Shown: positions 25,355 through 38,339 of the stretch, piece by piece | How positions within the stretch are numbered: position 1 is the first letter of the stretch | How the letters are laid out: every line of letters starts with the position of its first letter | NCBI GenBank assembly: GCA_015680685.1 | Contig: MNCI01035130.1 | Location: forward strand, 908,378 to 967,317 | Reading direction: 5' to 3' | DNA: 58,940 bases | From: Gnetum montanum | Taxonomy: Eukaryota > Streptophyta > Gnetopsida > Gnetales > Gnetaceae | Notes under the pieces: model-generated | Seen by the model: only the letters and a program-made list of their open reading frames with translations | What the model was told of the DNA's origin: nothing | Databases searched by the model: none | Translations under genes and position numbers: made by a program

Positions 25355-26430
25355 AGTCATTGATGTTAACTATTTCTTCTCATGGGAAACATGTAGTAAG
25401 GCTTTAGATAGGAATGATTAACTGAATTGGCCAACTCATTCCCATCCATGTATGCTATCTGAAAGGCTCTAATGCCATAGGCCTTAGTGATAAAAAAATA
25501 TCCTTCCTAGTTGACTAAAACTTTTTTTTCATGCTTGTGCACAACCTTGAGGACCATGTCTCCTTCCTTGATCTTTTGCTTCTTTAGGTTATGATGGTTT
25601 TGTCATTTCTACCTTTCTTGGTACCACTCAACGTGAGCAACTATTCATGTCCATTGCTCCTCCACTAAGTCTAGGTCCATGGTACTCAACTCCTAGTTCT
25701 GTTCATCATTAATGAAGTTTGATAAGGCTACTTGGAGTGATGGAACCTATAATTCAAGATGAAAAATTGCTTTATAACCATAAACTAAGCTATATGACCA
25801 ATTATGGTACGAAATGTGGTTCAATAGGCTCAAAAGTGCATGGAAAAGTTACTCATTCCGCTTATGTTTGCTATTGTTCAACATCTTCTTAAGCATGTTT
25901 ATGATGGCCTTAGTGCTTGATTCAGCTTGTTCATTAACTTGAGGGTAGTAATATGGTGATAAGAATGAGTGCTTAATGCCTAGGTTGTGACAAACATTTT
26001 TCATTTCTTGGCTACTACATTATGATCCATTATTTGTGACTATGGTGATAGCTATGCCAAAATAGGCTACTATGTTGTCCATTATGAATTTACAAACTTG
26101 TTGAGATGTTGTCTTCCTTAGGGAAATAGCTTCAACCTAGTTCATGAAGTATTCAGTTGCAATGATGATACAACTATGCCTTGTGGAAGACTTAGGCATT
26201 ATAGATCCAATAATATCCAACCTCCATCGTTGAAATATCCATGTTATCTAAGTGATGTGCAACTTAGTTGGTGATACATATATAATGTTGCTATGCCATT
26301 GGCAAGTTTCATAAGTTTTAACTTTCTATAGGGAGTTTCTTTTCATATAGGACCAATAATAGCCTAACAGTCTGATCTTGGCAACCATAGCTCTAAGTCC
26401 TATATGTCCCCCACATACACCATTGTGAAC
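25355..26430 (-). pseudogene. Gypsy integrase, element 2 (decayed)
   Basis: The minus-strand translation shows the zinc-binding start GGHIGLRAMVAKIRLLGYYW (26420 side) and KTYETCQWH, then the catalytic core: RLDIIG with the first Asp, and IVTNNGS, in which the second catalytic Asp is Asn (about 26034). The third residue, Glu, is kept in YYPQVNEQAESSTKAI. The C-terminal part GYKAIFHLELQVPS and the end LKPYYMFP are visible, so the protein is nearly full length. A few stops are present. Integrase inserts the cDNA into the chromosome; the Asp to Asn change would abolish this. Confidence 0.85.
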
Positions 26431-26571
26431 TTGCTCTAGGATTGTTTGGACTTCATTTTTACCCAAGAAAACTAGTAATATGTCATCATGGGACCATATG
26501 GATAATGTTTTATCACCTACTATGATATACTATTTTGATCATTTACATACAACATCCTTTTGAGTAGTAAT

Positions 26572-27270
26572 CTAGCCTTGTGAAGGTTCACAATATATAA
26601 GATAAAACTTGATATCATCATAGCACTTCTTTACAGGAGTAGTATGAACTATAGTTGCCAAGATATCCTTAATGATCCATATGATGGGAATAGCATAATT
26701 CATGATCAAGATGGAAAATTTTCTAAACACATTTGGCATCACACTAAGAGCTAACATTATGATGGCATCAGCTATGGTGTTCTCAATTCGAGGTACATGT
26801 TGGATATTAATGTCTGTAAATTTTTTCATTAATTTCTTTTCTAGGTCATAGTAAGGTTGTAAATGTTTGGTTTTACATACATAAACCTTAGTTACTTGGT
26901 TAAACACAAGTTGTGAGTCACCTTTGATCATTAAGCATTTGATTCCTTGGTCACGAGCTACCATCATCCCCTTAATTAAATCCTCATTCTTTGCTAAATT
27001 ATTGGTAAATGGGAATTCAAAATAATAAGAGAACTTTTGGATTTTGCTAGATGGAAAGGTTATGATGGTGGTGGAACTAGCCCCATGGGTAGCTGAAGCA
27101 TTACTGCTCCATAGCTCTCAAGAACTTGGCTAACGATATGGACATGTTCATCAGGGAATTTGGGGTCTATGGTTACATGGTCTTCTACCAGTGAAAAAGT
27201 AAGTTGTGCATGTATAGCTTGACCCTTCATTGAGGCTTGGGAGACATAATAAAGATAAAAATTCACAATT
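26572..27270 (-). pseudogene. Gypsy RNase H, element 2 (decayed)
   Basis: The open segment 26572-26967 reads GIKCLMIKGDSQLVFNQV and HVPRIENTIADAIIMLALS, the C-terminal RNase H motifs (G-D-S-x-L-V and N-x-x-A-D-x-x-x-x-L-A). The N-terminal part is disrupted but traceable at 26970-27060. The segment 27060-27266 (KGQAIHAQLTFSL) belongs to the linker between RT and RNase H. It follows RT in the same orientation. Confidence 0.8.
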
Positions 27271-27299
27271 ATGGCTTTCTAACGAGCTATGCATCTACT

Positions 27300-28490
27300 T
27301 TCATAAATATTAATCATGATGGCTCTAAGCACATTATCTTTGCAAATGACATTGAATTAGCTTCTAAAGAGGTAGTGTCTCCACTTCTTTAGTAAGATGA
27401 CTAGTGCTAATCAATACTTTTCTACCTTGGTGTATTGGATCTCATGGGAAACTAATGCATGGCTTAAGTAGTATACTAGTAACTCTACTCCATCATCTCA
27501 TTTTTGCTAGAGTAGAAAGGTAATAGACCTGTTGGAGATAGCAAGGTATATGGAAAATGGTTTATCCTCTTGTGGAGGATAGACCATTGGTAGTTGTGTT
27601 AACTCTTGATTAAGGTTTTCAAAAGCTTATTGGCATTAACCCATCCACTCATAGTGGAATCCTTTCTTAAGGAAGTGTTGCATGGGCTGTAACTTATTCC
27701 TAAGTTTGATGACAAACCTATAGATAAATTGTAATCTACTTTACAATCCCTTAATCTTCTTAAGATTAGTCAATGCTACTAAGTTGGATATATCATTAAC
27801 CTTATCAAGATTGACATGTATTCCTACTTAAGATATCGCAAAGCTAAGCATCTTACCAATTTTAACACCAAAGACACACTTTTTGGCATTTAGCCTAAGC
27901 TCATATTTGAGACATCGTTTAAGTCATGTGTATGATCATTGGCCACATTAGACATAACAACTATATCATCAAGGTAATCATTAAGCAAACCTAGCATATA
28001 ATCACTAAATATATATGTCATGGCTATTTGGTAGGTTCTTCTTGCATTCATTAGGACAAATGACATCATTGTGTAACAAAAGGTACTCTAAGGGGTCATG
28101 AAGGTTGATGCTCTAGGTTGATCCTAATCTAGTTGAATCCCAAGAATTCCTCCAAAAAGGATAATAAGGCATGTCTATCCATAGTATTGATAAGATGATC
28201 AATACTAGGTAAAGGAAAATCATCTTTGATAGTTACCTTATTTAGGTCTTAGAAATCAATGCAAATGCATATACTCCATTTTTTAGGGACTACCACTATG
28301 TTAGACACCCATTCTACATAATCAATAGCTTTTATTAAATCATCTTGGTATATTTTTGTGATTTCATCATGAACTACTAGGCACAAATCTGGTCTAATCT
28401 TACAAACTTTTTGCTTAATTGGTCTAATGTTAGGATCAATTATGATGTTATGTTGTACTAAACATGGATCTAGACCTGTCATATCTTCAT
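27300..28490 (-). pseudogene. Gypsy reverse transcriptase, element 2 (decayed)
   Basis: The open segment 28249-28482 begins with HNIIIDPNIRPIKQKVCKIR and has YVEWVSNIVVVPKKW, the usual RT entry (E-W-V-S-N-I-V-x-V-x-K-K). The active-site box is intact as YLDDIVVMS (YLDD at 27965-27976), followed by LNAKKCVFGVKIGKMLSF. The thumb and connection region runs to about 27300. Frameshifts split it into several frames. The motifs fit the Tat branch of plant gypsy elements. Confidence 0.85.
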
Positions 28491-28858
28491 ATGACTAGGT
28501 AGAGATCTTAATATTATCCTATAGGGCCTTGGTAATGTCTTGAGCCTACTAAGGTTCCAATGAGAAACTTAGTTTTAGTGTTTTCTCTTTGCCACTGTGT
28601 ATCATGACAAGAACCACAACTAGAGAGTCTTTAGTAATGTTGCTAGCCTCAAGTTTAAGGGTTTTGACTTAGGTCTTCATGCCACTCTAGAGGTTTCTCT
28701 ATTAAGGCTATGTGGTTGATAAGACTCTTAGGCTCAAGATCTAGGTTATTAAGGTCAATACATTATTCATCATCACCATGGGGTCCACTTAGAATCAATG
28801 GTAAGGTGATTCATTTCAAGGTATCCATACTCCAATCTTGCATATCAACCATAAGCAC
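28491..28858 (-). pseudogene. N-terminal pol linker, element 2
   Basis: This stretch continues upstream of the RT core on the same strand but has no clear protease motif. It ends where LTR-like sequence begins. Confidence 0.4.
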
Positions 28859-28859
28859 A

Positions 28860-29570
28860 TTAATGGAACCTCAGTAAAAATGAGTAAATAATGCCAAAAA
28901 AATATAAAATACCTTAGTAACTATGCAAATACATGCTATTTTAATGTCAAAAAAAGCACATAAAAGTTCAACCAAGGCTACAATAGGTAGGTGAAAAAAT
29001 GTAAAATAGAATAAAGCACAAACAAGGTCAAATAAAGGTTAAGTAATGTTAAAATAAGTTGAAATACCATGAAATTATGAGAAATAATTTTAAAAATTTT
29101 CAACTAAGGTTATATTTTTTCCATTTTAAGGCCTTGGTAGGCCATGTTGCTAGTTTAAGGTCTTGGTAGGCCATAGTTACATGGTATCAAATGATGGTTA
29201 AGGATGGTCAATCCCCATCACTCAACACCAATAAAAGGATAACAAAGATTTACAATGATCATAATAGAGGAAACAAAGGTAAATGTCATGAAACTAAAGG
29301 GATTTATGGCCTAGATGAGGTCAATTGATGGTGAAAAGGATCAACAATGCAATAACTAGGTTAAAACAAGTGAAAATACCATGAAACAGGGCCAAATAAA
29401 TCAAGGTCGAATATATATGGAAAAACATGGTCAATATTGGTTAAACAGGGTTAGATTTGCTAGTTTTAGGACTTAGAGAATCATGGTATGAGGCAACAAG
29501 GTTGCAAGGGGATTTTGGGCACTTGAGAAGGTTGTTTTGGAACTATTTCAAGGAAAAATTGACACTTTTT
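28860..29570 (-). mobile_element. LTR interior fragment between pol and gag of element 2
   Basis: It aligns with 1240-1980 and 18160-18950: it has the same 'aaggccttggtaggccatg' minisatellite (29112-29172), the 'cccatcactcaacacc' block (about 29213) and the 'gttagatttgctagttttagg' region. It occupies the place of the protease found in element 1, and joins gag at about 29570. Confidence 0.75.
29112..29172. repeat. Minisatellite, 2 units
   Basis: Two units of 'aaggccttggtaggccat' and a close variant, in the LTR fragment. Confidence 0.8.
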
Positions 29571-29574
29571 CTTG

Positions 29575-32157
29575 TGACTACAAGTCCTCCAATGGTTTAT
29601 TAATTTAAGCAGCCTAGATTGTAGAGGTCATGGGGATGGATGATATGAGAGTGGGCTTTGATGGACCCAATTCTGTCCATGCCTTGGCTTCCTTATCATT
29701 ATTATTTTTAGAATTTTTAATATGCTTTCTTCATTGTTTCATTGAATATTTGTTTTTATCTTTGTTTGGTTGGATTGAAGAAGCTATTGTATTAGCCACC
29801 ACAGGGATTCATTATTTAGTTATACTAGACTCAGTTGCAATGGGAGGTGGCACTCAAATGGTGAAAGGCTCTTTGGGGGACATTAGTGATAGTACCCTTA
29901 CAACAAAGGGGAACCTTGAACTTGTGAAAGTTGAAGAGCCCCTTTCATTGCAAGGAGGTACTCAAATCATAATTTATTTCCTCATAGGCCCTGGATCACA
30001 GTTAACATTGAACACCTCTATGGTATAGGGGCAGTTATTGATGTTCAATGGGTCTTTATATACATGCATTGATTGGTTTTGAGGCCTAACTAGATTCAAG
30101 GTATCATGTACTATCTCATCCCTATCTATCATCTTTTGTAGGTTATCTTTCAATGCAAGCCAAAATTAGTATCATGACCTAGCAACTAATAATAGTGGCA
30201 AAAGTAGTTAAGCTTAAAATATCTAGGTACCATAGGGTCATCTTTGGTCACTTGAGTGGGGTCTTTGGCTATTTTACATAGTCTCTCATGCCTCTAATGG
30301 GTATTTTTGGTCATTTGGTTATATTGTATCCTCCCACTCTTTAATAGTTTGTCTAACAATTCTGATGCCTTTAAGGGTAAACTAGTGTATTTGGTTTGGT
30401 CTTTTCACTTAAAGTTAGACCTCAAAGTAGCTAATGTAGAGGTCCTAGATGTTAAAGGTTAGTTGTCATTGTTGTTAGTAGGGGCCATGGCTTGGTTAGT
30501 TCTTGGCCCCTAGATGCTTTTCTGGTTCTCTTTCACCACAGTGGCCAGCATCGAGTTGTTTTGCTTTTCACTCTCCTTGTCCTTCCATGCATGTTGATTC
30601 TTATAAGCCACATAGGCAAGGTTGTGGCTCACCTTCACAACATCCACTATGTTTTTTATTTGGAAAAGGCTTGAATAAGTGACCATGGATCAAGGTAGTA
30701 TAATTTCAAATTGATGAAGTCATTAACCAGCCCTTTGAAGATAGCTAGTAGGGGAGTTTTTGCTATCAATTCCAAGATCTTGTTAAGAAAATAATTACAT
30801 AATTAGATGAACATTTGCACCAATTCAAGTGGTCCTTGCTTAATCTTCATTAACTAGTCAAGGTTTGTATCCAGTTTGAAGTTGTACTTGAAATGGTTAA
30901 CAAATTGCGAAACTAGATCTTCTAAAGAGGATATGGATCCTCTTAGCAAGTCACAATAGTAGTGAAGAGTTTTCTCATAAGGGACATAGGGAATATTCTC
31001 ATTATTGTGTTTATCCAAGATTGTAATAGCAAGAACTTAGAGTAGAAGGTTGTGAGGTGGGAGTTGGGGTCATATTCATTATTGTACTTGGTGAACTATG
31101 GCATGGGGACACTAGGGGAAAGAGTTACTGGCGGGACCACAACACTAATGGGATCATCTTGATAGAAATACATGATCTTTACAGTCTAATATGTGGAAGA
31201 TTTGAGCCTCCTTAACTCTTTAGATAAGTGCTAAATCATCTAGAAGGCTTGATCTGATCATTGGGGAGTCCCCATGGTTTTGGAGTTCACACGAAAAAGG
31301 TTGACATGCAAGTTGGAAGGCCTATGGCCTAGTGATTGCTTGTGATATAGAAGAAAGAGGTTGGACCACGATTCTTGTAGGTTCCATGAATAGAAAAATG
31401 ACGTTTGCATAGGTATCTAGGGCATGAATGGGATGAAGGAAGTATGTGTTCCTTGGATCACTTGAGGACCTACTTTGAACACCATATGGATGAAAAATGC
31501 AGAAGTGGTAGTCACAACCAATACTAATGATCACATAGACTATAGTTTTATGGAAAAACTCATGGAGAAGGAAAGGAAATTTTCTTGTATCACTGGTTCT
31601 ATTTGATGTGTAGCTATAATGGGCATTGACCCAAACATGGGAGGATAAGGAGAGGTTGAGGACTAAGGTATATGTCCTATGGAAGAGGCAAGGGGATTTG
31701 AGGTGGACATGGTTACTTTGGGGGTTGAGTATTGGAATATCCCCCTTATAAGGTTCTCATGTTTCAACTGAGCCCTAAACTCATCTTTCTCCTCTTTTTG
31801 TTCATCAAAGTTACCCTTCCCATCCTTTTCATCCATCTTAATTAACTAAGATAGGATTCAAATGTATGTTTCCATGAGGGATATTTTATCATATGGGGAA
31901 GGGACTTATTACTACCCATTGCACTATATAAGTTCGTACTTCATCTTGGCATCTACGTCCATCCTTGGAATTTGCATGCTAGCCTAAATTTTTGCACAAA
32001 CAAAGTTTTAGTGATCTTCATTTATCACCAAAAATTCAGGGCTTCATCCACTAAGCCTTAGTGAGTACCTACATTTAGCTAGCGTGGGGTCTTTAGGTTC
32101 ATAAACCCCCACAGTGTATTGGCTAGACATTGTCTCAATGAAGCTGAAAGGTAACAT
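29575..32157 (-). pseudogene. Gypsy gag, element 2 (decayed)
   Basis: The start ATG is the complement of 32155-32157: MLPFSFIETMSSQYTVGVY. The gag signature FTKYNNEYDPNSHL (compare K-[YF]-x-G-x-x-D-P-x-x-H-L of plant gypsy gag) lies near 31080, followed by the helical core with LVNDFINLKLYYLDPWSL near 30700. The C-terminal basic part is homologous to 12052-12405 of element 1. Stops and frameshifts are frequent. Gag is cut at about 29575 by the LTR fragment, so the link to protease is lost. Confidence 0.75.
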
Positions 32158-32159
32158 GG

Positions 32160-32720
32160 TGAACTGGCTAAATGATATTGTCAAAAATATGGTTTCTACT
32201 TTTTTACTATTTTTAGTAAAAAAATGTAATTAGTGGGATTATCCAATAATGCAGTTGGCTATAAATGGAAAGGCAATGAAAAAACTACTATTGTAAAATA
32301 CTACATAGTAGATGATCATGTACTATGTAGCAGATAGGGTAATTTCCAACCAACTACACTGAGTGGTGAGAGTGGAAAAGCTGGCCTTTTTCACTAAATT
32401 TCTATAGTAGATAAAATTGGATTTTTTAATGTAAACTAAGCTCTAGAATGGAAATGAGTTCTCGAAATGGAAATGGATTTTTAGAATGGTAATGGATTTT
32501 TGGGGTAAACTACGCTTGTTCCTAGGAAACTAGCAACTATTATGAAATTATAGTAGAAACCCAACCCAATTACCATAACTACACTAAGGTATGGAAAAGG
32601 GTTTGGGAAAAAAATGTTGGTTTTAATGGAATATCTTGGTAGGTTTTAGAGTCATAGAAATGTAAAAGACTTGATATTAAGAAGAAAATGCAAAACATTT
32701 TTTGGCTAAGAATTTGGGCA
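32160..32720 (-). mobile_element. 5' leader of element 2
   Basis: Non-coding sequence between the primer site and gag. It has a local run of near-repeats 'gaatggaaatg' around 32450-32500. Confidence 0.5.
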
Positions 32721-32722
32721 GA

Positions 32723-32741
32723 GGTCCTCCTTCTAGCACCA
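32723..32741 (-). promoter_or_regulatory. Primer binding site, element 2
   Basis: On the minus strand this reads TGGTGCTAGAAGGAGGACC, which resembles the TGGCGCTAGAAGGAGG type of primer site in Tat-lineage gypsy elements as I remember it. The LTR ends about 10 bases upstream. Confidence 0.65.
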
Positions 32742-32751
32742 GAAAACTATT

Positions 32752-34150
32752 GGACCTAGAAAATTTGTTTGCTAGAATGAAAATCAAAATACCCTAGGTG
32801 CTAAAATTTTTTTGACCTTGAATCCCAAGGACATCCAAAAAATAGGATTCAAGGAACCCAGGAAAATTTTGTTGATCTCCTAGGAACTTCCGCAAGTGTC
32901 AATGGAAAAAAACAAAAATGTAAATGAAAATGTAAACAAAAAAAACATAAATTGAAATGGAATTACATATTTAGAATGAAAATAGATACAACAATGAACA
33001 TGTGAATTTATATCTACACAACAATAAACTACTACTTCATTAAAATGGAAAATAATGTAGCAGGTTCAAAAAGTATAGATTTTTTGCTAGGTGCAGAAGA
33101 AGTTGCTTAACATCCATTAGAGCTAGGAAGCTATGTTTCACATCAGACTCCATGATCTAGATTCTTTTCAACTCCCATCTCTAGCAACTTCCTACTAGTT
33201 CTCACTGGAATCAACAACTATGATCATAATTGGTATTCCACCTTTGGTTTAGTGGTATCACATTGAAAGTCTCTATGCCTAACATAGATACTAGTTTTCT
33301 ACCATAGGGATTGCAAGGTTACACAGGCTCTCTAGGTTGCAAAATGCTTTCAAGTCATATTTCTTAAAATAAGTCTAAACTAGAATAAGATGTTTACTTT
33401 TGGTTTATATACACTATGGAATTTTTGTTTAGGGCTTACACATCACTCTCATGATTACTAATAGATTGATGTCTAATTGCAAGTGCAACGATCTTCATTT
33501 CTCAACGTAGATAGCATTTATAGTAAGTTTGGAATACACTATAGATACCAAAGTTCATTTTTTTACTATAACTAGTCAAAGGACTTTTGTGACTATGTTA
33601 GCATCATCCCAACTACACTGATTGTAGTGGACTATGTTCATGTTGCTAGAAATTTTTGGATCTAATGGAACTGCCAAAAGTACTAGAACTGCCTACACTA
33701 GCCATGCTGCAATTGTTGAAGACTTGGGGTGACTACATTGGCCACTATTGGAAAAATTGAAATCAAAATGAAAAATCCCAACAATTCCAATGTTGCATCT
33801 ACACTAGGTTTTGATGATGACTATGCTAGGTTGCAAATGAAAAATTCTAACAATTCCATCTACAATGAGGGATAGATGGTTCTAACATAGTTGAGGCTAT
33901 ACCTCTACAAAAGCCTATAACAATAATAATTTTTTCCACTCCCAAAGCATTTTCATCCTTCCCAAGCCCAAATGTATTTCTCACTTGGGAAGTGGGGCAA
34001 TAGACACTTCTAAGGTACTTTTTTAGCCTTGAAAACCAAAGCATGCAAGATTGTAGCTCATGGACTACAACTCCTACATTTACAATAAAATCTTGCCTCA
34101 AGTTTGGAAATGAAGGTTACAATTTGGTAACATGAATTTTCAGTGGTGTT
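32752..34150 (-). mobile_element. 5' LTR remnant of gypsy element 2
   Basis: This is collinear with 15270-16410 and 23282-24660, for example 'ggtattccacctttggttta' (33231) against 'ggtgttccacctttggtgta' (23772). It is truncated at about 34150, where copia-type sequence begins. Confidence 0.8.
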
Positions 34151-34154
34151 TTAC

Positions 34155-35250
34155 TACTCATCACTATACCATCACCAAAAATGAATATATTTTTAACCTT
34201 TTGGTATGTTAAAAGCTTAGAGAAAATGAAGAATGTAGAATGCATGTGTGTAATTGCGATCTTGTAAGACCATAAGAGAGTTAAGAAAAAAAGGACTTTA
34301 AATTGAGAGACAAGAATTCACAAACATGAGCTACCATGATGAAATTATGACTAAAAAGGACAAGATAAGAACATGAATGTTAATGGAGTCTACAAGCTAA
34401 ATTAAGATGTTCTAAAGATTGTTGAGAAGCCCTATGGTTAAGGAAACATTTCATATCTAAAATTGTTCCTAGAAAGTAAACATATCTCTAAAATAGAAAA
34501 CATCTATCTTGCACAATAGACATCTCATAGTAGACATCTACACCTTTGAGAATACATCTCTCTTGCATTGGGGATATTCTTAGTTAGATATCTAATCTTC
34601 AAAGTATATGTCTATGCTAGTCATTTGATAGTCATTGCATCAATTCAGAGGAGCTTTTAGAAACTATGAGGGTATAGGACAAAGTAAAAATCTTGGAAAT
34701 TGTACAAGCACTATTAATTAAAAGATTCATTATTGACTACTCTAGATAACTTGTCATTATTCTTCATTGTATCATCATTTTCTTATATTGATTGCATTGA
34801 GCTTCATGTGCAAGGGATTTTTTAATTAAGTTACACTCCTTTCTTGTTCTTTCTCTTTCTTTCTTGTAGCCCTATGGGGTTGACATGCTTCTTGTAAGAA
34901 GATATCATCTTTGATCTTGTTAGGATCCTACAACTTTGAGTGGTTTTGTAGTGAAAAAACACTCTAATATGAAGCTCATATTTGTAAAGGTTGTGGGATC
35001 CTCAAAACCACATTTTGATCTTGTTGGAACCTTGTAGGATTGAGTGATTTCATAGTGACAAAACACTTCAAGGTAGAGCTTAAAGATTATAAAGGGTGCG
35101 ATGCCCTTCAAACCACATTTTGAAGAAACAAAGCTCAGAGGTGTGCACGAAGTTGCAGAACCATGTAAAATATATGTTTATTTTTGGTGGCTACAACCTT
35201 TTAAATTGGATAAATTATTTAACCCCTTTTCTAAGTTCATGATCATAAAA
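34155..35250 (+). mobile_element. Copia-type LTR with adjoining polypurine tract
   Basis: It aligns with 57080-58165, including the short stretch before the LTR ('atcaccaaaaatgaat', the polypurine tract), which indicates a 3' LTR. Shared blocks include 'cttgtagccctatggggttg' (34863) and the doubled 'cttgttgg..cctt..gattgagtg' motifs (34915-35050). It contains 'tagacatct' repeats at 34525-34550. No pol of this copy remains to its left; it abuts the gypsy LTR. Confidence 0.75.
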
Positions 35251-38195
35251 TAGCCCTTTTCAACATGATTAGCTATGAAATTTGCTAGAATCAAGTAATT
35301 TTCTTCTAATTATTATACTACCATTGCAAAAATTATGTGAGAGAGTAATGATAAATATAACTCTTCGAAAATACTTTAGAAAACATCATCATAACTATTA
35401 AATTGTGGCATTTTTGCGCAAGTATGAATAAGATATAAATATTTAAAAAAACAACCAAATATATTAAATGCATATCCTAAGTTTTGTCTCTCCCCAACAA
35501 CTAAGTTACAAGATACTAGGTTTGAGCCATTGCTAGAACACCAAGGGCAAGAGCATCCAACAATAATGTGTGGAAAAATATTACCAATCTACTTCCAAGG
35601 TAAAACATCTAGCAAATTTTCTTTTATTTTTACCAAATGAAGGAAAAAAATAGAAATGATAAATCATGAAACATTGTTTGGATTCTTTCCCCTCCGTCCC
35701 TTCCCAACACTGTATATATGTTCATTAACACTAGGAGGTGTGCTAGCATAGGAGCAAAAATATTCCTATGCTAATGTAGGGATGTGTCAGTGCACCCTTG
35801 CCACAAGAAAAACATATATAACTATATCCATTCTACCTTTGACTTATCACCTCCAAATTTTGGAGAACTATACTAAGCCCATATCATGTTGAAATCATCC
35901 ATGATTAATCCTAAAATATGTACAAGGAGAAAAATAAAAGAGCATTATAAACTTACATTTGACAACAACATGGGTCATGGGAAAGCTGTTGATTATTCAA
36001 TTTATGTGATCATGTGAACCGAATGTAAGAAAATATAGGTTAGGATAATAGAAGAAGGATTATAGCATCAAGAATAATGAATCATAGGTATAATTTAGGT
36101 GAATCAATAGAATTTATTATGGCCAAACCTTGAAGTACAAAGAGTTGAAACTTACAAAAGTGGAAGAACAATCAAGTACTATATGCAATGCAATCCTTAT
36201 CATCATTGGAAGATAAGCTTTTCATATCCACATATGCAGACAATTCCCAAGGGATTGAAAAGTGAATCCTCCTCAAAGTAGACACTTACCTTCATTACCC
36301 TTGTGAAATCCATTGATGAGATACTTGCGAAATCTTAACAACTAGTAAGATATTGGCATCAACTATGAGTCTATCCTCTAATTTTCTTGATTAATCTCTT
36401 GCCACACAAAACCATGGACGTGAATGGAATGGAAGAGATGGAGAATTAATAATGGATAAGAAAGAAAGAAATATAGTGTAGCATCACTAGATCACCAACA
36501 AATCATTCAATTAGCTCATGAAGCACATAAGCATGTCCTACATCCCATGGTAGATCTACTACTACATCCTATCATCACTACTTATTCAAATAATAGGGAT
36601 TGACCTCGATATCTTCCTTCCAAGAGTAAGGTCATACTAATTAGATCTAGTGTCATCTAGTCTTAATTATTCTATGCTCTAAAGATTAAAATAAATTTAA
36701 CCAAGGCAATGTACCATTAGACATCTAGACAATGTACCATCAAGTATCTAGAAATCAAGAACCTAATTTCGTTTTCCTTTATCCATCCATTTATGCATGG
36801 CAAGCTTCCTAAATTTTACTCTACTAAATAGATTTCATTAATCCCCTTCACTATGCTAATATTTCCACATTCCTATAAAATACAATACCATTACCAGCAA
36901 GAAAAATTTTTCTATGTTTGAATTTGGTTAACACTTGGGTCAAGGATGAAGATTATTAACCTACAAATGATTAGGGACTTGGGTGGAAACAACAATTGAT
37001 ATTACCAAAGTTCATGAAGAAAGAAGCTTCTAGGACTTGATGGTCATGGGTAGGAATGAGCAATAGATTATCTTAGATTGCATCATCATGAAAAGTTAAC
37101 TAATCTAGACAATGGGTTGAACATGAAAATGGTTTGCATAGGCATAGGTACAACCACTAGTTTAACTTTAACCAAAGTAACTATGAAATTGATTTCTATG
37201 ATAAAGATACCAATTTGTATAACCAATAAGCTAGAAAGTACATTGGTTTTCCCATCCTCTCTTTGCTTCTTTTTCTTTTTTCCATTTTGTGTTTTCTTTA
37301 GTTATCATTTTTTCATTATACATTCCTTTTCATTCATTTATCTTTTCCTTTTCTCATGAGAAGGGGATTTTTTATGGAGCATGAAAATCATGGAAATGAT
37401 TGATTTATCAAATCACCACTTGGAGCCTTTGACTCGCACAAACATAAGAATTCATCCACCACCACATGACATGGATAGGTTCATGAAATAACTAACCTCT
37501 TCTAACTAAGAAGGCTAGGTAAGGCACCATATGCACATTGTTCTTGTGCCATCAATCAAACCTATTCAATGATCAATAGGATTCTCCATGACATAACCTT
37601 TCTATATCAATAACCAAGAACTCATACCCTAAGATATGATTCCACCACCTACTCATGATTCTAGTAGCATTAGCTTCACAACTTCTAGTGTGAATCCTTG
37701 CTACCCACTAAATTTGAGCCTAGTTCACCAATGGTGGATAGAACAAAAATGGATGGATGGATGTTGTTGTACAAGAATTTTGTTAATCAAAGCTCTACGT
37801 TGTATCAATTTGATGCTCTTACATTATCATCACATAATCAACTCAACCATCCACGACTAGCTTATTCAATGAGCATTCATAAAGCACTTAAACTAATTTT
37901 CCTACACATACACATAAAAATCATCTAAAAGAAAAAAAAATCTCATGATTTATTATTCATTAAAATAAATAATTAATAAATTATAATTAAGCACACAATT
38001 TTTATTAATTACATAAGAAAAAATAAAAAGGAAATAAAATTTTTATATGATGTGAAAGATTTCTTCTTAACAATTGATTCATGCCTATCACCTAGGAAGC
38101 CTTTGAGTAATAAATTAAGTGTTAAAAACACTCAGATATGGAAGATCTTCATTAGATTACACCAAGTATTACCCAAAAGATTCTTTTTTTTACTT
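35250..38195. other. Unassigned AT-rich region
   Basis: No ORF over 95 codons and no family motif was recognised on either strand. The short open frames at 37078-37359 and 37636-37928 look accidental (compositional runs such as 'ttctttttcttttttcc'). It may contain very old transposon debris or unique intergenic DNA. Confidence 0.4.
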
Positions 38196-38335
38196 ATTTA
38201 AATGGCTTATGTCCATGGAACAATAGGATCATGAAGGATCACAAGGTATTCTCTTTTAGTTAATCATTTAAATGGCTTATGTCCATGGAACAATAGGATC
38301 ATGAAGGATCACAAGGTATTCTCTTTTAGTTAATC
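38196..38335. repeat. Perfect 70-bp tandem duplication
   Basis: Two identical 70-base units (38196-38265 and 38266-38335) begin 'atttaaatggcttatgtcca' and end 'agttaatc'. Confidence 0.95.
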
Positions 38336-38339
38336 CTTC

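Noticed and set aside
29630-30028. 132-codon plus-strand frame with apparent membrane segments
   Set aside because: Gag of element 2 lies on the opposite strand, and the similarity to 12011-12340 follows from the gag homology, not from a separate gene.
37078-37928. Several open frames of 74-93 codons
   Set aside because: Low-complexity composition, no family resemblance and no homologous copy in the window.
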